Of a stretch of DNA of 64,000 nt, positions 44,453 through 54,315 are shown in pieces. Each line of letters begins with the position of its first letter. Position 1 is the stretch's first letter. Source of the DNA: Allotamlana fucoidanivorans (GTDB taxonomy: Bacteria > Bacteroidota > Bacteroidia > Flavobacteriales > Flavobacteriaceae); the NCBI RefSeq assembly GCF_006265225.1, contig NZ_VDCS01000008.1, positions 164,288-228,287 on the forward strand, given 5' to 3'. Under the pieces are notes generated by a model that had not been told where the DNA came from, ran no database searches, and was given only the letters and a program-made list of their open reading frames with translations. Position numbers and translations under genes: made by a program.

Positions 44453-44460
44453 TATATTTG
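44453..44460 (+). promoter_or_regulatory. -7 element of the rimP-nusA-infB operon (TATATTTG)
   Basis: Perfect TAnnTTTG, 64 bases before the rimP ATG and just upstream of the leader hairpin. The -33 region around 44431 is TTT rather than TTG. Confidence 0.6.
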
Positions 44461-44488
44461 CACCGTTGAAAGGCGAAATTAAGAATAT

Positions 44489-44514
44489 GAGGGGACGGAA
44501 AGTCCCCTCTTTTT
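44489..44514 (+). promoter_or_regulatory. Terminator-like hairpin in the rimP leader (candidate attenuator)
   Basis: A perfect 8-bp GC-rich stem GAGGGGAC/GTCCCCTC (44489-44496 with 44502-44509) with loop GGAAA is followed by TTTTT. It has full intrinsic-terminator form yet lies between the -7 element and the rimP start, inside a leader of about 57 bases. The operon encodes NusA, itself a termination and pausing factor, so feedback attenuation is plausible. Confidence 0.65.
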
Positions 44515-44523
44515 ATACTAAAA

Positions 44524-44985
44524 ATGTTTAAAACCAAAGTCAAAGAATTATTAGAAGCCGGATTGACTGAGCGTCAAGATTTATTTTTGATCGATTTTTC
44601 TATAAATACCGAAAATAATATTAAAGTGATTATTGATGGTGATCAAGGGGTTTTAGTTGAAGATTGTATTCAGATAAGTAGAGCTATTGAGCATAATTTA
44701 GACAGGGAAGAAGAAGATTTCTCTTTAGAAGTCATGTCGGCAGGAGCTTCATCACCACTGGTGCATAAACGTCAATACAACAAAAATAAAAATAGAACGC
44801 TTAAGGTGAAAACAGCTTCTAAAGAAATAGAAGGAACGCTTACTCAAGCAACTGAAGAAACTATTACTCTTGAGTGGAAGGCCAGAGAACCAAAACCCGT
44901 AGGTAAGGGCAAGGTAACTGTTAAAAAGGAAGCCGTAATTCCTTTTGAAGATATTATTGAAGCAAAAGTTATGATTAAATTTTAA
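44524..44985 (+). CDS. rimP: Ribosome maturation factor RimP
   Basis: A 153-residue factor for 30S subunit maturation. Family segments include IDFSINTENNIKVIIDGDQG and EDCIQISRAIEHNL in the N-terminal domain and LEVMSAGASSPLVHKRQYNK joining the C-terminal SH3-like domain. It is followed after 12 bases by nusA, the standard rimP-nusA-infB order. A terminator-like hairpin ends 10 bases before its ATG. Confidence 0.95.
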   Translation: MFKTKVKELLEAGLTERQDLFLIDFSINTENNIKVIIDGDQGVLVEDCIQISRAIEHNLDREEEDFSLEVMSAGASSPLVHKRQYNKNKNRTLKVKTASKEIEGTLTQATEETITLEWKAREPKPVGKGKVTVKKEAVIPFEDIIEAKVMIKF

Positions 44986-44997
44986 TTTAAAAGAGAT

Positions 44998-46230
44998 ATG
45001 GAGAATGTCGCGTTAATTGAATCTTTTTCAGAATTCAAAGACGATAAGCTAATTGACAGAGTAACGTTAATGGCAATTTTAGAAGACGTATTTAGAAGTG
45101 CCCTAAAAAAGAAGTATGGCGATGATGATAATTTCGATATTATTGTAAACCCTGATAAAGGTGATTTAGAAATTTGGAGAAATAGAATTGTTGTTGCTGA
45201 TGGTGAAGTAGAGGATGAAAATCAGGAAATTTCTTTATCAGAAGCCAGAAAAATTGAGCCAGATTTTGAAGTTGGAGAAGATGTGTCTGAAGAAGTTAAG
45301 CTTATAGATTTAGGGAGACGAGCTATTTTGGCCTTACGTCAAAACCTAATCTCTAAGATTCATGAACACGACAATACCATCATTTATAAACAATTTAAAG
45401 ATTTAGTAGGAGAGATTTATACAGCTGAGGTGCACCATATTCGTCACAGAGCTGTTATTTTACTAGATGATGAAGGTAACGAGATTGTTTTGCCAAAAGA
45501 CAAGCAGATTCCTTCAGATTTCTTTAGAAAAGGAGATAACGTAAGAGGTGTGATTGATAGTGTAGAGCTTAAAGGAGCAAAACCTACGATCATTATGTCA
45601 AGAACCTCACCATTGTTTTTAGAGAAGTTGTTTGAACAAGAAATCCCAGAAGTTTTTGATGGTTTAATTACCATTAAAAATGTAGTAAGAATACCAGGAG
45701 AAAAAGCTAAAGTAGCGGTAGACTCTTATGATGATAGAATAGATCCTGTTGGTGCTTGTGTAGGTATGAAAGGTTCAAGAATTCATGGTATTGTGCGTGA
45801 ATTAGGTAATGAAAATATTGATGTTATTAACTATACTAATAACTTGCAGTTGTTTATTACCAGAGCATTAAGCCCAGCAAGAGTAACATCTATTAAAATT
45901 AATGAAGAAACGAAACATGCTGAGGTTATCCTAAAACCTGAAGAGGTGAGTAAAGCCATTGGTAGAGGTGGTCATAACATCCGATTAGCAGGTCAGTTAA
46001 CAGGATATGAAATTGATGTGTTTAGAGAAGGTGCCGAGGAAGATGTTGAGTTAAGAGAGTTTTCTGATGAGATTGAAGATTGGATTATTCAAGAGTTTAG
46101 TAAAGCAGGTTTAGATACCGCAAAAAGTATTTTAGAACTTGATGTGAACGATTTGGTAAAACGAACAGATTTAGAAGAAGAAACTATTTATGATGTGATT
46201 AGAATTCTTAAAGAAGAATTTGAAGAATAA
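44998..46230 (+). CDS. nusA: Transcription termination/antitermination factor NusA
   Basis: RNA-polymerase-binding NusA, 410 residues. The N-terminal domain is followed by an S1 domain (VGEIYTAEVHHIRHRAVILL) and KH domains, with GACVGMKGSRIHGIVRELGN and AIGRGGHNIRLAGQLTGYEI. The C-terminus is an acidic helical segment (LDVNDLVKRTDLEEETIYDV) rather than the two full acidic repeats of the enterobacterial protein, as is usual outside Proteobacteria. It lies between rimP (12 bases) and infB (79 bases). Confidence 0.97.
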   Translation: MENVALIESFSEFKDDKLIDRVTLMAILEDVFRSALKKKYGDDDNFDIIVNPDKGDLEIWRNRIVVADGEVEDENQEISLSEARKIEPDFEVGEDVSEEVKLIDLGRRAILALRQNLISKIHEHDNTIIYKQFKDLVGEIYTAEVHHIRHRAVILLDDEGNEIVLPKDKQIPSDFFRKGDNVRGVIDSVELKGAKPTIIMSRTSPLFLEKLFEQEIPEVFDGLITIKNVVRIPGEKAKVAVDSYDDRIDPVGACVGMKGSRIHGIVRELGNENIDVINYTNNLQLFITRALSPARVTSIKINEETKHAEVILKPEEVSKAIGRGGHNIRLAGQLTGYEIDVFREGAEEDVELREFSDEIEDWIIQEFSKAGLDTAKSILELDVNDLVKRTDLEEETIYDVIRILKEEFEE

Positions 46231-46309
46231 TAAATAAAAGTGCAGTTTTGCATTAATGTTATGCCCTCAAGCGGGTAATGTATATATTTGAGTATTTTAA
46301 AGGCAATTT

Positions 46310-49147
46310 ATGGCTGAAACAATTAGATTAAATAAAGTATTACGCGAACTTAATATCTCTCTAGATCGTGCGGTTGAATTTTTAGATTCAAAAGGCATTT
46401 CTATAGAGAAGCGTCCAACTACAAAAATTTCTCAGGATACCTATGATATTCTATCTGATGAATTTGAAACAGACGCGAGTAAAAAAATGAGATCGCAAGA
46501 AGTAGGTGAAGCGAAGCAGAAAGAAAAGGAGGACTTACGTATTAAACGTGAACAGGAGTTAGAAGCTAAGCAAAAAGCCCAAGAAGCCATAGAATTAGCA
46601 AAACAACAAGAGGTAGTTAAAGCGTCTAAAAGCCTATCTGGACTTAAAACAGTTGGAAAAATTGATTTAGATTCCAAGAAGAAGGTAGAGGAGCAAAAAC
46701 CAATTGAAGAAAAGAAAGAAGAACCTGTTGAAAAGCCAGTAGAACAGCAACCTGTGAAGGAGGAAATTATTAAGGCTAAAGCGCCAAAAATTGCAGTGAA
46801 GCCAGTTGCTCAAAATATAGAAACGCCTGTAGAAAAACCAACAGAAAAGCCTGTTGAAGTGCCCATGCCAGAGGCAACTTTGCCAAAGGAAGAAGAAAAA
46901 CCAAAAGCACTTACCAAGTTGGATGATGAAGGTAATGTGATTCCAGAGGAAAGGGTAAAGACACAATATCAAAAACTTACAGGACCCAAAATTGCAGGTG
47001 ATAAAATAGATTTATCTCAGTTTAACAAACCTAAAAAGAAGAAAGAAGACAAAAAAGCTGATGATAAGAAAGATGACGCACCTAAGAAAAAGCGTCGTCG
47101 TATCAGTAAAGCTGGGGCCGCCAATGCTGGCGGACAGAATAGACCGGGAGGAAATCAACAACGTCCTGGTGGACAGAATAAAGCAGGCGGAAACGATCGT
47201 TTTAAAGGAAAAGGACGAAGAAATATTGTTAAAGAAGAGCCTAGTGAAGAAGATGTAAAAAGACAAGTGCGCGAAACACTAGAAAAACTTCAAGGTAAAT
47301 CCAGTAAAGGAAAAGGGGCTAAATACAGAAGAGATAAACGAGATCAGCATAGAGAACAATCTGAGCTTGATCAACAATTAGAAGCAGCAGAAAGCAAAAT
47401 ACTTAAGGTTACAGAATTTGTAACAGCAAGTGAAATGGCTACGATGATGGATGTTAGCGTAACACAAATCATATCTGCTTGTATGTCTCTTGGTATGATG
47501 GTGACCATGAATCAGCGCTTAGATGCTGAAACTTTATCTATTGTAGCTGAAGAGTTTGGTTATAAAGTAGAATTTGTAACAGCTGATATTGAAGAGTCTA
47601 TTGAAGAAGTTAAAGATAAGCCAGAAGATTTAAAACCAAGGGCTCCAATTGTTACTGTTATGGGACACGTGGATCATGGTAAAACATCGCTATTGGATTA
47701 TATCCGAGAGGAAAATGTAATTGCTGGTGAGTCTGGTGGTATTACACAGCATATTGGAGCTTACGGGGTAAAGTTGGAGAACGGACAAAAAATCGCCTTT
47801 TTAGATACACCGGGTCACGAGGCTTTTACAGCAATGCGTGCTCGTGGTGCTCAAGTGACCGATATTGCGATTATTGTAGCAGCAGCAGATGATGATATTA
47901 TGCCACAAACAAAAGAGGCTATTTCGCATGCTCAGGCAGCAGGAGTTCCTATTGTGTTTGCTATTAATAAAATTGATAAACCAGATGCTAACCCTGATAG
48001 AATTAAGGAAGGCTTGGCACAAATGAATTTATTAGTTGAAGACTGGGGTGGAAAAATTCAGTCGCATGATATTTCCGCTAAATTCGGAACGGGCGTTAAT
48101 GAATTATTAGAAAAAGTGTTGCTTGAAGCTGAATTATTAGAGCTTAAAGCTAATCCTAATAAACCTGCAACAGGTACTGTTGTAGAGGCATTTTTAGATA
48201 AAGGGCGTGGTTACGTGTCAACAATTCTGGTGCAGGCAGGAACCTTAAGAGTTGGTGATTATGTATTAGCGGGCCAGCATAGTGGTAAAGTAAAGGCTAT
48301 GCACGATGAACGAGGGAATGACGTAGTGGAAGCGGGGCCATCAACACCTGTATCTATTTTAGGTTTAGATGGTGCACCACAAGCTGGTGATAAGTTTAAT
48401 GTATTTGAAGATGAGCGTGAAGCTAAGCAAATTGCCGCTAAACGTGCACAACTTCAAAGAGAGCAATCTGTAAGAACACAGAGACATATTACACTTGATG
48501 AAATTGGACGTAGAATTGCATTAGGAGACTTCCAAGAGTTAAATATTATTCTTAAAGGCGATGTAGATGGTTCGGTTGAAGCGCTTACTGATTCGTTCCA
48601 GAAATTATCAACGGAAGAAATTCAAGTGAATATTTTACATAAAGGCGTAGGAGCTATTACAGAAAGTGACGTGCTATTAGCTTCGGCCTCAGATGCTATT
48701 ATTGTTGGATTTAATGTGCGTCCTGTTGGAAATGCTAGAGCAACCGCTGATAGAGAAGAAATAGATATTAGAACCTATTCTATTATTTATGATGCTATAA
48801 ATGATCTGAAAGACGCAATGGAGGGCATGTTGTCGCCAGAACTAAAAGAAGAGATTACGGGTACTGCTGAAATAAGAGAAATATTTAAAGTGTCTAAAAT
48901 AGGAAGTATTGCAGGCTGTATGGTAACCAGCGGTAAGATCATGAGAAGTTCTGGAGTACGATTGATTAGAGATGGTGTTGTTGTGTTTACAGGTGAATTA
49001 GCGTCATTAAAACGTTTTAAAGATGATGTTAAAGAAGTGACTAAAGGTTACGACTGTGGTATGCAAATTAAAAATTACAACGACATTAAAGAAGGTGATA
49101 TTGTGGAAGCCTTCCATGAAGTTGAAGTTAAAAAGAAGCTTAAATAA
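46310..49147 (+). CDS. infB: Translation initiation factor IF-2
   Basis: GTPase that brings initiator tRNA to the 30S subunit, 945 residues. An IF2_N domain ([20 protein letters not shown]) is followed by a long Lys/Glu/Pro-rich linker (about residues 60-330). Within it lies a Gly/Gln/Asn-rich basic patch ([19 protein letters not shown]). The G domain has G1 [14 protein letters not shown]3 [15 protein letters not shown] and G4 [10 protein letters not shown], and the usual C-terminal domains follow ([20 protein letters not shown]). A bidirectional terminator follows. Confidence 0.98.
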   Translation: MAETIRLNKVLRELNISLDRAVEFLDSKGISIEKRPTTKISQDTYDILSDEFETDASKKMRSQEVGEAKQKEKEDLRIKREQELEAKQKAQEAIELAKQQEVVKASKSLSGLKTVGKIDLDSKKKVEEQKPIEEKKEEPVEKPVEQQPVKEEIIKAKAPKIAVKPVAQNIETPVEKPTEKPVEVPMPEATLPKEEEKPKALTKLDDEGNVIPEERVKTQYQKLTGPKIAGDKIDLSQFNKPKKKKEDKKADDKKDDAPKKKRRRISKAGAANAGGQNRPGGNQQRPGGQNKAGGNDRFKGKGRRNIVKEEPSEEDVKRQVRETLEKLQGKSSKGKGAKYRRDKRDQHREQSELDQQLEAAESKILKVTEFVTASEMATMMDVSVTQIISACMSLGMMVTMNQRLDAETLSIVAEEFGYKVEFVTADIEESIEEVKDKPEDLKPRAPIVTVMGHVDHGKTSLLDYIREENVIAGESGGITQHIGAYGVKLENGQKIAFLDTPGHEAFTAMRARGAQVTDIAIIVAAADDDIMPQTKEAISHAQAAGVPIVFAINKIDKPDANPDRIKEGLAQMNLLVEDWGGKIQSHDISAKFGTGVNELLEKVLLEAELLELKANPNKPATGTVVEAFLDKGRGYVSTILVQAGTLRVGDYVLAGQHSGKVKAMHDERGNDVVEAGPSTPVSILGLDGAPQAGDKFNVFEDEREAKQIAAKRAQLQREQSVRTQRHITLDEIGRRIALGDFQELNIILKGDVDGSVEALTDSFQKLSTEEIQVNILHKGVGAITESDVLLASASDAIIVGFNVRPVGNARATADREEIDIRTYSIIYDAINDLKDAMEGMLSPELKEEITGTAEIREIFKVSKIGSIAGCMVTSGKIMRSSGVRLIRDGVVVFTGELASLKRFKDDVKEVTKGYDCGMQIKNYNDIKEGDIVEAFHEVEVKKKLK

Positions 49148-49170
49148 GCCATAGTTAAAAAATAAGAGAG

Positions 49171-49207
49171 AACAAAAAAGCAACCATTTAGGTTGCTTTT
49201 TTGTTTT
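49171..49207. terminator. Bidirectional terminator between infB and the SPOR gene
   Basis: A 15-bp stem (49171-49185 with 49191-49205, core GCAACC/GGTTGC) with a 5-base loop, a T-run on the plus side and A-run on the other. It serves the convergent infB and SPOR-domain genes. Confidence 0.92.
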
Positions 49208-49226
49208 AAAAAACCTCAAAAAAATG

Positions 49227-49610
49227 CTACTTTTTAGGTCTGAAAATAAATGCTGCAGGGAATTTGCCTTTAATTTGTTTTAAGGCTCTATCTGCTTCCA
49301 ATCGTGTTCTGAAGTTGCCAGCCCAAATTTTAAAATTAGGCGTTTCATATTGAATAATAGAAGGCCAATTTTCAAAAGCATCTTTAAATTCTTTTTGAGC
49401 TTCATAGGCATCAGAACGATTGCCTGAATATATTTGAATTTTATAGCGTTCAGAATCACTTTTGTTCAGCTCTTTTTTAATACGCATGAGTTTTTCTATG
49501 CTTTTGTCCTGATGTATAGCAACCTCTCCTTGTTGCGCATAACTTTCTAAATGGCTAATAAATATGCAGAAAAATAGAAGAATTATACTTTTTAATTTAG
49601 TTGAAATCAT
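49227..49610 (-). CDS. SPOR-domain exported protein
   Basis: A 127-residue protein with signal peptide (KSIILLFFCIFISHLESYAQ) and a C-terminal SPOR fold: ERYKIQIYSGNRSDAYEAQK, then FKIWAGNFRTRLEADRALKQ and KFPAAFIFRPKK. SPOR domains bind denuded septal peptidoglycan, so a cell-wall role is likely. It converges on infB and shares its terminator. Confidence 0.88.
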   Translation of the reverse strand: MISTKLKSIILLFFCIFISHLESYAQQGEVAIHQDKSIEKLMRIKKELNKSDSERYKIQIYSGNRSDAYEAQKEFKDAFENWPSIIQYETPNFKIWAGNFRTRLEADRALKQIKGKFPAAFIFRPKK

Positions 49611-49713
49611 ATATTAATTGTATTTATGCAAATGTAAAAGTATTAAACTTAAAACGTGGTTATTTTATTATTTAGAATCTCTCTAAATTAACTGTTAACA
49701 TTCAGTTAGTATT

Positions 49714-49742
49714 TTGGAAATCGACTTTAAATATTACTTTTG
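49714..49742 (+). promoter_or_regulatory. Promoter of the act-cox respiratory operon
   Basis: TTG (49714-49716) and TACTTTTG (49735-49742) with an 18-base spacer, followed by a leader of about 75 bases before actA. Confidence 0.7.
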
Positions 49743-49824
49743 CCACACATTTTATACGTGTGATTTTTTTATTTATTAAATGACAAAAGTCATACCAAAA
49801 TTAAGAAGTTAATTTAACCACAAT

Positions 49825-51120
49825 ATGAAAAAGGTGATTCACCGAAAGTCAAGCAGAAACTTTCTTCGTTTAGGCTTAATTGTATTATTAGCGTTTACAA
49901 CCTCTCTTTCTGCTCAAGAAGGAGATCCAGCAAAAGGAAAATCTTTATTTAATGCCAATTGTGCTGCTTGTCATCAATTAGATAAGAAGATGACAGGGCC
50001 TGCCTTACGACAGGTTGAGTCGCGTTTGTCTGACGAGCAGGGTTTAGATAGAGACTGGCTGTATTCTTGGATTCGTAATAGTTCAGGTTTAATTAAGTCT
50101 GGTGATGCTTATGCAAACAAAGTGTATAATGAGTTTGGGGGAGCAGCTATGACTGCGTTTCCGCAATTATCAGATGAGGATATAAATAACATTTTAGCCT
50201 ATACTGCTGAAGAGAAAAAAGCGCCTGCTGCCCAAGCTGCTGCAACAGGAGCTGCTGCACAAACAACGCAAGCTTCTGGTGGTATTTCAAATGAGATTAT
50301 TCTTGGAGCCTTAGCTATTCTATTTATTTTATTGGCGCTTGGTCTGTATTTGGTTAATAAAACCTTACGGAGATTTGCGGCGGCTAAAAATATTGAGTTA
50401 GAACTTGAAACTGGTAGAAAACCATTGTGGAAAGCTTTTGTTGAGAATCAATTCTTAATGATTGTGGTGGCTATCTTCTTCTTGTTGTCTAGTGCTTATT
50501 TTGCTTATGGTTATTTGATGCAGGTAGGTGTTGATCAAGGATATCAACCAGTGCAACCAATCCATTTTTCGCATAAAGTTCATGCGGGAGATAATGGTGT
50601 TGATTGTAAATATTGCCATTCTTCGGCTAGAGTTAGTAAAACATCAGGAATTCCATCATTGAATGTTTGTATGAATTGTCATAAGTCAATTTATGAGTAC
50701 AATGGAGAAACAACACCAGAGTATTCAAAAGAATTTTATGATGGTGAGATTAAAAAACTATATGCTGCTGCTGGATGGGATGATGCAGAGCAAAAGTATA
50801 CAGGTGATTCTAAACCTGTAAAATGGGTGCGTATTCATAATTTACCTGATTTTGCTTACTTCAATCACTCACAACACGTAACTGTAGCTGGTGTTGAATG
50901 TCAAACCTGTCACGGGCCAGTTGAAGAAATGGAAATCATGTATCAACATGCGCCATTAACTATGGGTTGGTGTATTAATTGTCATAGAGAGACTAATGTT
51001 GACGTGAAAGATAACGGTTACTACGAGAAAATTCATGAAGAATTGTCTAAGAAGTATGGTGTGGATAACTTGACTGCTGCTCAAATGGGTGGTCTGGAAT
51101 GTGGTAAGTGTCACTACTAA
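49825..51120 (+). CDS. actA: Alternative complex III subunit ActA, hexahaem cytochrome c
   Basis: Periplasmic multihaem subunit of alternative complex III, which oxidises menaquinol and passes electrons to cytochrome c or directly to the oxidase. The 431-residue protein has a signal peptide, an N-terminal monohaem domain (CAACH, residues 46-50) and two membrane helices (about 155-178 and 210-232). A cytochrome c3-like domain follows, with CKYCH, CMNCH, CQTCH, CINCH and CGKCH. That is six CxxCH haem sites, one more than the pentahaem ActA of Rhodothermus. It opens the act-cox operon; actB follows after 53 bases. Confidence 0.93.
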   Translation: MKKVIHRKSSRNFLRLGLIVLLAFTTSLSAQEGDPAKGKSLFNANCAACHQLDKKMTGPALRQVESRLSDEQGLDRDWLYSWIRNSSGLIKSGDAYANKVYNEFGGAAMTAFPQLSDEDINNILAYTAEEKKAPAAQAAATGAAAQTTQASGGISNEIILGALAILFILLALGLYLVNKTLRRFAAAKNIELELETGRKPLWKAFVENQFLMIVVAIFFLLSSAYFAYGYLMQVGVDQGYQPVQPIHFSHKVHAGDNGVDCKYCHSSARVSKTSGIPSLNVCMNCHKSIYEYNGETTPEYSKEFYDGEIKKLYAAAGWDDAEQKYTGDSKPVKWVRIHNLPDFAYFNHSQHVTVAGVECQTCHGPVEEMEIMYQHAPLTMGWCINCHRETNVDVKDNGYYEKIHEELSKKYGVDNLTAAQMGGLECGKCHY

Positions 51121-51173
51121 ACGTTTCATGAAAGAAACAATAAATTAATTAAGAAGTAATTCAATTATATAAT

Positions 51174-54100
51174 ATGTCATCAAACAAGAAATACTGGAAA
51201 AGTGTTGAAGAGCTAAACGAGAACAGCTCTATTGTTGAGACGCTAAAACAAAACGAGTTTGTATCTGAGATTCCTACGGATGAGTTCTTAGGAGATAAAG
51301 ACACTCTAGAGTCTACAGCCACAACCCGTCGCGATTTCTTAAAGTATGTTGGTTTTAGTACAGCAGCTGCCACTTTAGCGGCTTGTGAAGGACCTGTGAA
51401 AAAGTCTATTCCTTACGTTGTTCAGCCAACAGAAATCATTCCTGGTGTTGCAAATTATTATGCAACAACTATTGCTGATGGTTTTGATTTTGCAAGTGTT
51501 TTAGTTAAAACCCGTGAAGGTCGTCCAATTAAAATTGAAAATAATAACTTGGCTACGACTCATGGAAGTGCTAATGCCAGAGTCAATGCTTCAGTTTTAG
51601 GTTTGTATGATAGTTTAAGAGTACAGGGACCTAAAAAGGAAGGCGCCTCAATTTCTTGGGATGCATTTAATGCAGAAACTACAAAGGCTTTAACTAGTTT
51701 GAAAGGATCTGATAAAGAAATAGTACTTCTTACACAAACTTTTGCTAGTCCGTCAACAAGAAATTTGATTGCAGATTTTAATGAAGAGTATGGTAATGTA
51801 CGTCATGTGGTTTACGATGCTGTTTCAGAATCGGCAGCGGCAGACGCATTTCAAAAGAAATACGGTAAAAGAGGATTGGCCGATTATGATTTTTCTGAAG
51901 CTATGACTATTGTTTCTGTTGGAGCTGATTTCTTAGGAGATTGGCAAGGCGGAGGCTTTGATGCAGGGTATTCTAAAAATAGAATTCCAGATCATGGTAA
52001 AATGTCGCGTCATATACAGTTTGAGTCAAATATGTCTTTAACTGGTGCTAATGCTGATAAACGTGTGCCTTTAACACCAACACAACAAAAATTAGCCCTT
52101 GCTAAGATTTATAGCTTAGTTACTGGAAATAATGTTTCAGTAAGTGGTTTGCCAGAGCAAGTTGAAGCAGCAGTGAAAAGTGCGGCTGCTCAGTTAAAAA
52201 AGGCTGGAAGTAAAGGTGTTATTGTTACTGGAATTCAGGATGTAAACGCGCAAACTGTAGTTTTAGAACTTAATGAGTATTTAACAAGTAAAGCCTTCAG
52301 TCCTAAAACGGCTTTAAAAACCAAGGAAGGTAATGCGCAAGCTGTTACACAGTTAGTAGAAGACATGAAAGCTGGTAAAGTTGGAGCCATCATTATGAGC
52401 GGGGTAAATCCGGTATATACCCTACCAAATGCTTCTGATTTTACTGAAGGATTAAAGAAAGTACAATTATCTGTAGCGTTTTCAATGAAAGAAGATGAAA
52501 CGTCTACACAAACACAATATATTGCGGCAGCACCTCATTACTTAGAGTCTTGGGGAGACGTTGAAATTAAAGTAGGGCACTATGCCTTAACACAACCTGC
52601 TATTCGTCCATTGTTTGATACAAGACAGTTTCAAGACGCTTTGTTAGCATGGACAAACAACAGTCAATCTTACAGCGATTACATCAAGACAATCTGGAAT
52701 GAGGATATCCTTAACGGGGCTTCATTTAATCAGGCTTTGCATGATGGGTTTTATGTTAGTGAAGTAGCTGAGCTAGATGCCATTGATACTTTAGAAGATA
52801 AAACAACTAATCCGGAAATGGCTGAAGCTATAGCTCCGGCTGCAGCGGCTAGCGCATTGGTTTCAAGTGCAAAGTCAAACGGATTAGAGTTAACCCTTTA
52901 TACTAAAACAGGTATGGGTGATGGGCAACAAGCCAATAACCCTTGGTTACAAGAGTTTCCAGACCCTATCACACGAACCTCTTGGGATAACTACTTAACA
53001 GTATCTAAAGCAGATGCTGATGAGTTAGGCTTAATGAATAAGCACGTTGCTAACGGTGCCTTAAACGGTAGCTATGCTAACGTTACTGTAAACGGTGTGA
53101 CCATCAAAGCGCCTGTTATGATTCAACCTGGTCAGGCTAAAGGGACTGTTGGTTTATCATTTGGATATGGTAGAACGGCTGGTTTAAAAGAAGAAATGCA
53201 AACAGGTGTTAATGCTTATGCATTATACCACAATTTCAATAACGTTCAGAATGTAACTATTGAGGCGGCGTCAGGTGAACATGAGTTTGCGTCTGTTCAG
53301 TTGCACAATACTTTAATGGGACGTGGTGATATTGTTAAAGAAACCACTTTAGAGATATTCAATACTAAAGATAAAAAACACTGGAATGCTGTACCTGTAG
53401 TGTCTTTAAATCATGAAGAAACACCTGTAACATCTCCAGAAGTTGATTTATGGGATGAGTTTGATCGTTCAATAGGACATCACTTCAACTTGTCAATTGA
53501 CTTAAATGCTTGTACTGGATGTGGGGCTTGTGTGATTGCTTGTCACGCTGAAAACAATGTGCCTGTTGTAGGTAAATCTGAAGTGCGTCGTAGTCGTGAT
53601 ATGCATTGGTTACGTATCGATAGGTATTACTCATCTGAAGTGTCTTTTGAGGGTGATAATGAGAAGAAAGATAACATTTCTGGTTTAGGAAGTTCATTGA
53701 GTGAATTTGGTGAAATGGAGCATGCTTCTGATAATCCTCAGGTGGCATTCCAACCTGTAATGTGTCAGCATTGTAACCATGCACCTTGTGAAACAGTTTG
53801 CCCAGTTGCAGCTACATCGCATGGGCGTCAAGGTCAAAATCATATGGCTTATAACCGTTGTGTAGGTACAAGATACTGTGCTAACAACTGTCCTTATAAA
53901 GTACGTCGTTTTAACTGGTTCTTGTATAACGGAAATGATGAGTTCGATTATCATATGAATGATGATTTAGGACGTATGGTATTAAATCCTGATGTTGTTG
54001 TGCGCTCTCGTGGTGTTATGGAAAAATGTTCTATGTGTATTCAAATGACACAGAAAACAATTCTTGATGCTAAACGTGACGGACGCGAAATTAAAGATGG

Positions 54101-54287
54101 TGAATTCCAAACAGCATGTTCTGCAGCTTGTAGCAGTGGTGCTATGGTATTTGGCGATATCAATGATAAAGACAGTAAAGTTGCAAAACTGAAAGAAGAT
54201 AACCGTATGTATCACTTGTTAGAGCATGTTGGAACAAAACCAAACGTGCAGTATCAAACAAAAGTGAGAAATACAACAGAAGCATAA
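51174..54287 (+). CDS. actB: Alternative complex III subunit ActB, iron-sulfur and molybdopterin-like
   Basis: Peripheral Fe-S subunit, 1037 residues, a fusion of a molybdopterin-oxidoreductase-like domain (without evident Mo-binding residues in this family) and a C-terminal ferredoxin domain. A Tat signal with lipobox-like end is at residues about 43-66 (TTRRDFLKYVGFSTAAATLA, then AC). The ferredoxin part from about residue 778 has CTGCGACVIACHAENN, CQHCNHAPCETVCPVA, CVGTRYCANNCPYKVRR and CSMCIQMTQK. These fit three 4Fe-4S clusters and one 3Fe-4S-type site. It lies between actA and actC (28 bases). Confidence 0.95.
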   Translation: MSSNKKYWKSVEELNENSSIVETLKQNEFVSEIPTDEFLGDKDTLESTATTRRDFLKYVGFSTAAATLAACEGPVKKSIPYVVQPTEIIPGVANYYATTIADGFDFASVLVKTREGRPIKIENNNLATTHGSANARVNASVLGLYDSLRVQGPKKEGASISWDAFNAETTKALTSLKGSDKEIVLLTQTFASPSTRNLIADFNEEYGNVRHVVYDAVSESAAADAFQKKYGKRGLADYDFSEAMTIVSVGADFLGDWQGGGFDAGYSKNRIPDHGKMSRHIQFESNMSLTGANADKRVPLTPTQQKLALAKIYSLVTGNNVSVSGLPEQVEAAVKSAAAQLKKAGSKGVIVTGIQDVNAQTVVLELNEYLTSKAFSPKTALKTKEGNAQAVTQLVEDMKAGKVGAIIMSGVNPVYTLPNASDFTEGLKKVQLSVAFSMKEDETSTQTQYIAAAPHYLESWGDVEIKVGHYALTQPAIRPLFDTRQFQDALLAWTNNSQSYSDYIKTIWNEDILNGASFNQALHDGFYVSEVAELDAIDTLEDKTTNPEMAEAIAPAAAASALVSSAKSNGLELTLYTKTGMGDGQQANNPWLQEFPDPITRTSWDNYLTVSKADADELGLMNKHVANGALNGSYANVTVNGVTIKAPVMIQPGQAKGTVGLSFGYGRTAGLKEEMQTGVNAYALYHNFNNVQNVTIEAASGEHEFASVQLHNTLMGRGDIVKETTLEIFNTKDKKHWNAVPVVSLNHEETPVTSPEVDLWDEFDRSIGHHFNLSIDLNACTGCGACVIACHAENNVPVVGKSEVRRSRDMHWLRIDRYYSSEVSFEGDNEKKDNISGLGSSLSEFGEMEHASDNPQVAFQPVMCQHCNHAPCETVCPVAATSHGRQGQNHMAYNRCVGTRYCANNCPYKVRRFNWFLYNGNDEFDYHMNDDLGRMVLNPDVVVRSRGVMEKCSMCIQMTQKTILDAKRDGREIKDGEFQTACSAACSSGAMVFGDINDKDSKVAKLKEDNRMYHLLEHVGTKPNVQYQTKVRNTTEA

Positions 54288-54315
54288 ATCTAATTAAAGA
54301 ATCAATTATATAATT

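Noticed and set aside
46441..47266. Long minus-strand open frames antisense to infB
   Set aside because: They arise from the Lys/Glu-rich IF-2 linker and have low-complexity Phe/Leu-rich products with no start context.
53485..54215. Minus-strand open frames antisense to actB
   Set aside because: Shadows of the ferredoxin domain coding strand; products look random and have no family features.
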